Source of the DNA: Clostridiaceae bacterium
Lineage (GTDB): Bacteria; Bacillota; Clostridia; Oscillospirales; Acutalibacteraceae
Length of the DNA stretch: 17,896 nucleotides
Direction: 5' to 3'
Assembly: GCA_016281115.1 (NCBI GenBank)
Contig: JAEEHZ010000093.1
Coordinates: 1 to 17,896 of the forward strand
The notes under the pieces were generated by a model that was given only the letters and a program-made list of their open reading frames with translations, searched no databases and was not told the origin of the DNA. How positions within the stretch are numbered: position 1 is the first letter of the stretch; each line of letters begins with the position of its first letter. The position numbers and the translations under genes were made by a program. Below are positions 9,050 to 13,983 of the stretch, piece after piece.

Positions 9050-10489
9050 TTACAGCTTTTCAATAAGCTTTGCAATGTATTTTTGCATTGTTGTTACGTC
9101 TTCCATGGTTATTCTACCGTCTCCGTTTGTATCAGCTGCAAACTTATCGGCGACGTTGGTAATTTTAGCAAGCTTAGCAATTATTCTTTGAAGCTCAACT
9201 ACGTCTGTCATTTCAACTTTCTTATCGCCTGACAAATCGCCTACTGTAACGCTGTCCATGATCTTGTATGCAGGAGCTATTTGGTATGCACTCTTTGGTT
9301 GCTCGTCCTCTTCAACCTTTTCAAGCTTGGAGAATGCATAGTATACCTTCATCATACCATCGTCTGTGAATGTGTAATCAACATCAATTCCGTTAAGCAA
9401 AATGTGAAGCTTACCTTCTGTTGTGGGCTCTGCAGGATTCACAGGAACTGCAGGATCTACAGGATCTACAGGTTCTTCGGGATTTTCGGAATTAGCGCGA
9501 CGAGCAGGATTAGCAGGATCAGCAGGAGACTCTACTTTATTAAGTAAAAACTCTATAGCATATATTTTTCCCTCTTCAAATTCTCTGCCTGCAATGAGCT
9601 CTACAGAACCGGAATTAGAGCCGGAATCTATGCGATACCATTTTACGGTGTTTCGGTCAACATAATAATCGCTGTTAAGATTTGCAATAAACGCCTTGTC
9701 AGAAGCAATACCGCCTATCGTAGGCTCAACAGTTTCAACATTCAAATATACATCGTCAGAAAGCTCCCAGAATTCAAATGTCGCTACGCAAAGGTCACTG
9801 CCTTTTAAGTCAACATTTTGACATTTCATACCGTTTAAGGTTACGTTTACACTGTAATAGAAAATGGCATAATCTTTAAGACATTCAAGTTCCAACTGAA
9901 TCGCATATTTCTCTTTACCGAATGTTTCTTCTGTAACGGCAGTATACTTATCGGCAACGGGATCGCCTTCCGCTTTCGCCTTTAACCATTTTACGGATTT
10001 AACCGAAACAGTGCCGTTGCAAGAGTATATACCCAGTGACGCATCTTCGATCTTCATACCGACTTCGGGAAGATTGGGCATGTATACGTTTAAGTCGCTT
10101 ACCATGGAAAAACTGTTAGGGTTAGGTGAGGGATTTGCGGGATCCTCAGGATTGGCAGAAGGATCAGCCGGATTGGCAGAAGGATCAGCCGGATTATCAG
10201 CGGGGTCTGCGGGATTGTCAGGGTTTGCGGGGTCTTCGGAATTGTTAGGGTTTGCGGGGTCTTCGGAATTGTTAGGGTTTGCGGGGTCTTCGGAATTGTT
10301 AGGGTCTGCGGGGTCTTCGGAATTGTTAGGGTCTGCGGGGTCTTCGTCATTTGCAACGTAACCTGTCTGATGCCACTTGATTGAGCCGTCATTCAAACGC
10401 AAGTCGGCTGCGAATGCTGCTGTGCAGCACAGTGAAGCAAGTAAGCACACTGCCAAGATAGTTGAAATAATTCTTCTTGTTGTTTTCAT
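9050..10489 (-). CDS. Secreted dockerin protein with two beta-rich domains (paralogue 1)
   Basis: 479 residues from ATG 10489, 8 nt after GGAGG; the longer frame starts with TTG inside the ribosome binding site and is rejected. Parts: signal peptide (1-28, ending AFA); a Pro/Asp/Asn/Ala/Glu linker (48-128) with near-perfect NNSEDPANP-type repeats; two related beta-rich, probably Ig-like domains (about 133-243 and 247-390), each showing an aromatic 'V-K-W' strand, a 'KYAIQLEL' or 'IYAIEFLL' strand and a 'VNVTLNG' or 'LHILLNG' strand; and a C-terminal type I dockerin (415-479) with both Ca-binding loops (DLSGDKKVEMTD and DTNGDGRITMED). A second Pro-rich stretch (320-357) interrupts domain 2 between two strands and is absent from the neighbouring paralogue. 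No catalytic motif is recognised; binding or structural role inferred. Its partner would be a cohesin encoded elsewhere. Confidence 0.88.
   Translation of the reverse strand: MKTTRRIISTILAVCLLASLCCTAAFAADLRLNDGSIKWHQTGYVANDEDPADPNNSEDPADPNNSEDPANPNNSEDPANPNNSEDPANPDNPADPADNPADPSANPADPSANPEDPANPSPNPNSFSMVSDLNVYMPNLPEVGMKIEDASLGIYSCNGTVSVKSVKWLKAKAEGDPVADKYTAVTEETFGKEKYAIQLELECLKDYAIFYYSVNVTLNGMKCQNVDLKGSDLCVATFEFWELSDDVYLNVETVEPTIGGIASDKAFIANLNSDYYVDRNTVKWYRIDSGSNSGSVELIAGREFEEGKIYAIEFLLNKVESPADPANPARRANSENPEEPVDPVDPAVPVNPAEPTTEGKLHILLNGIDVDYTFTDDGMMKVYYAFSKLEKVEEDEQPKSAYQIAPAYKIMDSVTVGDLSGDKKVEMTDVVELQRIIAKLAKITNVADKFAADTNGDGRITMEDVTTMQKYIAKLIEKL
10221..10346 (-). repeat. 27-nt tandem repeat encoding the Pro-rich linker
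   Basis: Four full copies (starting 10221, 10248, 10275 and 10302) and one 18-nt partial copy (10329). They are identical except for a t/c at one position, and each encodes nine residues of the NNSEDPA(D/N)P type. Near identity at wobble positions points to recent slippage or unequal recombination. Less regular relatives continue to about 10125 and occur in paralogue 2 at about 12250-12350. Confidence 0.9.
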
Positions 10490-10550
10490 TTTTGATTCCT
10501 CCAAATTAAATTAATAATGAGTTTGTGTTTTGTGCTTTTTTCTGTGCACT

Positions 10551-10600
10551 GTATATATAACACACGAGCAATAGGTTTTTAGACAAATTTTTGAAAAAAA
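10551..10600 (-). promoter_or_regulatory. Promoter-like module A upstream of dockerin paralogue 1
   Basis: On the minus strand TTGTCTAAAAA (10586-10576), 13 variable nt, then TGTTATATATAC (10562-10551), followed by AGTGCACAGAAAAAA. TATATA with TG one base upstream reads as an extended -10, and the TTGTCT block lies at about -39 to -29. It is the module closest to the start codon. An AT-rich TTTCAAAAA-type stretch precedes it. Confidence 0.6.
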
Positions 10601-10664
10601 TTTTATTTTTTTTTAAATTTTCTTTGTCAGTCGGTATTATGTAACCAAACATTTTTTGCCCGCT

Positions 10665-10714
10665 GTATATATAACAAATAAGATACCAATTTTTAGACAA
10701 GATTTCAAAAAAAA
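10665..10714 (-). promoter_or_regulatory. Promoter-like module B upstream of dockerin paralogue 1
   Basis: The same two boxes as module A with identical spacing: TTGTCTAAAAA at 10700-10690 and TGTTATATATAC at 10676-10665, followed by AGCGGGCAAAAAA. The 13 nt between the boxes differ completely from the other modules. Confidence 0.6.
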
Positions 10715-10770
10715 TTTTTATTTTTTCAAAATAATGTCAAAACACTTGTTTTCACTCCCCCCATAGTCAA

Positions 10771-10799
10771 ATTATACTATTGCGCATTGGAATTGTCAA
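10771..10799 (-). promoter_or_regulatory. Perfect-consensus sigma-A promoter far upstream of paralogue 1
   Basis: On the minus strand TTGACA (10799-10794), exactly 17 nt, TATAAT (10776-10771). The predicted +1 is near 10764, about 275 nt before the ATG of dockerin paralogue 1, so modules A and B would lie inside its leader. No convincing gene begins directly after it; only a 12-codon frame (10764-10726) starts at the predicted +1. It has no counterpart upstream of paralogue 2. Confidence 0.7.
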
Positions 10800-10820
10800 T
10801 GCACTTTTTTTCCCTGCGCT

Positions 10821-10870
10821 ATATATATAACACTTGAGAAGGTAGTTTTTAGACAAAATTTTGAAAATTT
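10821..10870 (-). promoter_or_regulatory. Promoter-like module C upstream of dockerin paralogue 1
   Basis: The third copy: TTGTCTAAAAA at 10856-10846, 13 variable nt, TGTTATATATAT at 10832-10821, followed by AGCGCAGGGAAAAAAA. Spacing between the boxes is the same as in modules A and B. It is upstream of the perfect sigma-A promoter. Confidence 0.58.
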
Positions 10871-11019
10871 TTTTGATTTTTAAACAAACTTTTACGGATT
10901 CCAATTTAAATCTATGCTAAAAGAAGCGAGAAACATTGTATTCAAAACTTATTACTCTGCTTTTTAGCGTCAGACTGTTGTTCAATTTAGGGCAGCTATT
11001 GTTCGCGGGCATCGCACAA
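10871..11019. other. Spacer with no recognised feature
   Basis: An AT-rich stretch between module C and the terminator of paralogue 2. No reading frame with a ribosome binding site, no strong hairpin and no further copy of the module was found. Confidence 0.6.
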
Positions 11020-11068
11020 CAAAACGGCAAACTACCGTGTTACTGGTAATTCGCCGTTTTGCTTTATT
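11020..11068. terminator. Hairpin terminator after dockerin paralogue 2
   Basis: CAAAACGGC (11020-11028) pairs with GCCGTTTTG (11053-11061), and an inner TACC/GGTA pair extends the stem across an internal loop. It lies about 40 nt past the minus-strand stop. The better T run (CTTTATTTTTG) is on the plus strand; minus-strand termination is plausible but less clear. Confidence 0.6.
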
Positions 11069-11101
11069 TTTGTATTAACGACTTAAGAAAGGAATGGGTA
11101 A

Positions 11102-12496
11102 TTACAGTTTTTCAATGAGCTTTGCGATGTATTTCTGCATTGTGGTAACGTCTTCCATGTTTATTACGCCGTCGCCGTTTGTATCAGCTGCAAACTTATC
11201 GGCGGAGTTGGTAAGTTTAGCAAGCTTTGCAATTATTCTTTGAAGCTCAACCACGTCTGTCATTTCAACTTTTTTGTCGCCTGACAAATCGCCTACTGTA
11301 ACGCTGTCCATGATCTTGTATACAGGGGCTGTGTCCACAAGGCCCTTTACCTGCTCTCCGTCTACGTTAACCATATCGTATGCATCATATACATAGAACA
11401 CTCTTATCATGCTCTTATCTTCATTTGTGTAGGTGTACTCTACATCACGGCCGTTGAGTAAAATGTGGAGCTTCGCATCCTCTGATGTCTCGTTCTCGGA
11501 AAGGTCGCTTATATAAAGCTCTATCGCATATCTGTAATTGAAATCAAACTCTTGACCGGTAACCAATTCGCCGTTTTCAAGTTTATCATCTTCAACAGCG
11601 AAGCGATACCATGCTACTGCGTTGCGGTCAATGTAATAATCGCTGTTTAAGTTTGCTATATATGCCATGTTAGAAGCAATACCGCCTACCATAGGCACAG
11701 CTGTTTCGATATTCAGGTAAACAGCGTCTGAAAGCTCCCAAAATTCAAATGTTACTATGCATGTGTCTGTGCCCTTCATTTCAACGTCTGCTGCTTGCAT
11801 TCCGTTGACAGTTGCGATTACATAATCCGCAAATGTAGCTACATCTTTAACAGCTCTGAGAACTATTTGAACTGCGTACTTATCCTTACCGAATACATCC
11901 TCTGTAACGGGGATATACTTAGAAACAGCATAGCCACTGTCTTCCTCGTCTGCTTGTTCGCCGGCGTCCATATCGGCATAATAATCAGCATAACCTCCGT
12001 CTTCCATATCCGCATAATGAATAACATCTTCGTAGTCTTCTGTGTATACATATTCGGGGTTTGCTTTAAGCCATGCTATGGAATCAACTGTTACAGCACC
12101 ATCGCAAGAGAATATACCCTGTGAAGCATCTTCGATCTTCATACCTACTTGGGGAAGATTTGACATATAAATATTTACGCCACCTAGTATAATAACACCT
12201 TCAAGCGCGGGGTCTGCGGGGTTGGGTTCCGGGGGGTTGGGATTTGCAGGATCGTCAGGATTGGCAGAAGGATCAACCGGATTATCAGCGGGGTCTGCGG
12301 GATTGTCAGGGTTTGCGGGGTCTGCGGGATTGTCAGGGTTTGCAGGGTCTTCGTCATTTACAGCGGAACCTGTGTGATGCCACTTGATTGAGCCGTCATT
12401 CAAACGCAAGTCGGCTGCGAATGCTGCTGTGCAGCACAGTGAGGCAAGTAAGCACACTGCCAAGATAGTTGAAATAATTCTTTTTGTTGTTTTCAT
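11102..12496 (-). CDS. Secreted dockerin protein with two beta-rich domains (paralogue 2)
   Basis: 464 residues from ATG 12496, 8 nt after GGAGG; the in-frame ATG at 12502 would be only 2 nt away. Signal peptide (1-28), N-terminal segment and dockerin (401-464) are almost identical to paralogue 1, so the two are tandem duplicates. The Pro-rich linker (48-97) is shorter. Domain 1 (about 104-256) carries an acidic, Tyr-rich insertion at about 147-191 (YADMEDGGYADYYADMDAG and flanks) that paralogue 1 lacks. Domain 2 (about 259-372) lacks the Pro-rich insertion seen in paralogue 1. The dockerin Ca-binding loops are DLSGDKKVEMTD and DTNGDGVINMED. Function unknown: a non-catalytic, scaffold-docked surface module is the best reading. 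The two genes read in the same direction, but a terminator, a spacer and separate upstream modules lie between them, so they are probably transcribed separately. Confidence 0.88.
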   Translation of the reverse strand: MKTTKRIISTILAVCLLASLCCTAAFAADLRLNDGSIKWHHTGSAVNDEDPANPDNPADPANPDNPADPADNPVDPSANPDDPANPNPPEPNPADPALEGVIILGGVNIYMSNLPQVGMKIEDASQGIFSCDGAVTVDSIAWLKANPEYVYTEDYEDVIHYADMEDGGYADYYADMDAGEQADEEDSGYAVSKYIPVTEDVFGKDKYAVQIVLRAVKDVATFADYVIATVNGMQAADVEMKGTDTCIVTFEFWELSDAVYLNIETAVPMVGGIASNMAYIANLNSDYYIDRNAVAWYRFAVEDDKLENGELVTGQEFDFNYRYAIELYISDLSENETSEDAKLHILLNGRDVEYTYTNEDKSMIRVFYVYDAYDMVNVDGEQVKGLVDTAPVYKIMDSVTVGDLSGDKKVEMTDVVELQRIIAKLAKLTNSADKFAADTNGDGVINMEDVTTMQKYIAKLIEKL

Positions 12497-12557
12497 TTTC
12501 ATTTCCTCCAAATTAAATTAATAACGAGTTTGTGTTTTGTTATTTTTTCTGTGCACT

Positions 12558-12607
12558 GTATATATAACACACGAGCAATAGGTTTTTAGACAAATTTTTG
12601 AAAAAAT
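12558..12607 (-). promoter_or_regulatory. Promoter-like module D upstream of dockerin paralogue 2
   Basis: TTGTCTAAAAA at 12593-12583, 13 nt, TGTTATATATAC at 12569-12558. It is identical to module A over its whole core, including the variable part, as expected from duplication. Confidence 0.6.
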
Positions 12608-12666
12608 CTTATTCTTAAATTTTCTTTGTCAGTCGGTATTATGTAATCTAACATTTTTTGCCCGCT

Positions 12667-12716
12667 GTATATATAACACACAAGGTGTCCCTTTTTAGAC
12701 AAGACTTTGAAAAAAA
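12667..12716 (-). promoter_or_regulatory. Promoter-like module E upstream of dockerin paralogue 2
   Basis: TTGTCTAAAAA at 12702-12692, 13 nt, TGTTATATATAC at 12678-12667. It is the positional partner of module B. The boxes and the downstream AGCGGGCAAAAAA are the same as in B, but the 13-nt interior is different. Confidence 0.6.
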
Positions 12717-12791
12717 TTATTTTATGTTTTTTATAAATAAGTATTTTATACAGTAATAATCTCGTTTTAAATAATATTGATTTTATTAAAT

Positions 12792-12820
12792 TTGCTTATT
12801 TTTTTGCTTTGTGATACAAT
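12792..12820 (+). promoter_or_regulatory. Sigma-A-type promoter of the DUF3737 gene
   Basis: TTGCTT (12792-12797), a 17-nt spacer, TACAAT (12815-12820), with TGA before the -10 (extended -10). The predicted leader is about 30 nt. It faces away from modules D and E in the 361-nt divergent region; 12721-12790 is AT-rich with nothing else recognised. Confidence 0.75.
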
Positions 12821-12857
12821 GCTTATGTAAACGCTTGATTTTTAAGGCGGTGTATTT

Positions 12858-13706
12858 ATGAATATAATAAAAGATAAGCAATTTGATGAAGAACGTGCTT
12901 TATATAATTTAAAAGACTCGCAAGTTGTAAATTGCGTATTTGCAGGACCCGCGGACGGAGAGTCGGTACTTAAAGAGGCTCGCGATATTACCGTGGATAA
13001 TTGTAGCTTTTCATTAAGATATCCTTTGTGGCACGTAGAAAAATTCAGCCTGCTAAACAGTAATTTAGACGAGCTTACGCGCGCGCCCATATGGTATTGC
13101 ACAAAAGGCGAAATAAAAAACACAAAAATAAGTTCTGTAAAGGCGCTCAGAGAATGTACGGATATGACTGTCAGCGATTGTGACATCACTTCCGCGGAAT
13201 TCGGCTGGAAATGCAACAATATTTCAGTTGACAACTGTGACATCACATCGGAATATATTTTTCTTGACAGCAAAAACATAAAAATAGGCAATTTAAAGTT
13301 CAAAGGAAAGTACTCTTTTCAATATATAGAGAATCTCATTATCGAAAACAGCATCCTTGATACAAAAGACGCTTTTTGGCACAGCAAGAACGTAACTGTT
13401 AAAAACAGTGTTGTAAAAGGTGAGTATTTGGCGTGGTTTTCCGAAAATCTCACGCTTATAAACTGCAAAATATCAGGCACGCAGCCGTTTTGCTACTGCA
13501 AAAAATTAAAGCTTATAAACTGCGAAATGATTGACACCGATCTTTCGTTTGAATACTCCGAAGTGGAAGCAGATATAAAAGGAAACATATTGTCCGTTAA
13601 AAACCCCAAATCGGGATATATAAAAGCCGACAGTATAGGCGAAATAATAAGTGAAGATTCCGTTATGGAAAATCTGTGCGAAATTATAACCGAAACAAAA
13701 CAATAG
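12858..13706 (+). CDS. DUF3737-type right-handed beta-helix protein
   Basis: 282 residues, ATG 7 nt after AAGGCGG. The whole chain is made of short degenerate repeats of about 18-22 residues with alternating hydrophobic positions and recurrent Asn-Cys turns (VVNCVF, ITVDNCSF, MTVSDCDI, ISVDNCDI, LTLINCKI, LKLINCEM), typical of a parallel beta-helix. The opening (KDKQFDEERALYNLKDSQVVNC) and the regular IKNTKI/ITVDNC spacing match what I know of the DUF3737 family, which has no assigned function. There is no signal peptide, so it is probably cytoplasmic, which makes it unlike its exported neighbours. No catalytic residues can be assigned. It has its own promoter and terminator and is probably unrelated in function to the dockerin genes. 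Confidence 0.85.
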   Translation: MNIIKDKQFDEERALYNLKDSQVVNCVFAGPADGESVLKEARDITVDNCSFSLRYPLWHVEKFSLLNSNLDELTRAPIWYCTKGEIKNTKISSVKALRECTDMTVSDCDITSAEFGWKCNNISVDNCDITSEYIFLDSKNIKIGNLKFKGKYSFQYIENLIIENSILDTKDAFWHSKNVTVKNSVVKGEYLAWFSENLTLINCKISGTQPFCYCKKLKLINCEMIDTDLSFEYSEVEADIKGNILSVKNPKSGYIKADSIGEIISEDSVMENLCEIITETKQ

Positions 13707-13728
13707 AATATTTATAATAGGTATTATG

Positions 13729-13766
13729 ACCGATCACATCTGTTTTTGGATGAGATCGGTTTTTTG
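13729..13766 (+). terminator. Rho-independent terminator of the DUF3737 gene
   Basis: ACCGATC (13729-13735) pairs with GATCGGT (13754-13760), and after an A-A mismatch CATC pairs with GATG. A run of seven T follows. It begins 23 nt after the stop codon. Confidence 0.88.
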
Positions 13767-13879
13767 TGTATTAAAATACATATTTTGCCTTGTTTTTTGT
13801 TTTATATATAAATTTTGAAATAATAGTTTTCCATTATTTTGTACAAAGTTGAAAAAGTGGTTAAAAATATGATAAATGC

Positions 13880-13950
13880 TTGCGTTTTTGCCGTTTTTAT
13901 AATATAATTGATTAAATTATGTTATTCTGCGCTTTTTGGGGTAATATAAT
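13880..13950 (+). promoter_or_regulatory. Tandem sigma-A-type promoters of the beta-prism dockerin gene
   Basis: The distal pair is TTGCGT (13880-13885), 17 nt, TATAAT (13903-13908). The proximal pair is TTATTC (13922-13927), 17 nt, TATAAT (13945-13950). Both -10 boxes are perfect and both spacings are optimal. The proximal one would give a leader of about 27 nt ending in GGAGG (13971-13975). No copy of the TTGTCTAAAAA module is present here. Confidence 0.65.
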
Positions 13951-13983
13951 AAATTTAAAATATAAAAAACGGAGGCAGTAAAA

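Larger units (their letters stand above)
12497..12720 (-). repeat. Upstream block duplicated from the paralogue 1 leader region
   Basis: This block is nearly collinear with 10490-10720 upstream of paralogue 1. It shares the GGAGG context, the AT-rich leader, two promoter-like modules and the intervening segment TTTGTCAGTCGGTATTATGT. It shows that the duplication took in the regulatory DNA as well as the gene. Differences cluster in the A/T runs and in the variable 13 nt of the distal module. Confidence 0.85.

Noticed and set aside
10221..10346. Regular repeats that could look like a CRISPR array
   Set aside because: The units are directly adjacent 27-nt copies with no spacers, and they lie in frame in a secreted-protein linker.
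10011..10361. Plus-strand frame rich in Gly/Ser/Ala repeats opposite the Pro-rich linker
   Set aside because: It is the antisense of the coding repeat of dockerin paralogue 1; no ribosome binding site, and the minus-strand gene has clear domains.
10726..10764. 12-codon leaderless frame at the predicted +1 of the perfect promoter
   Set aside because: Too short to separate from chance and without a ribosome binding site; kept only as a remark on the promoter.
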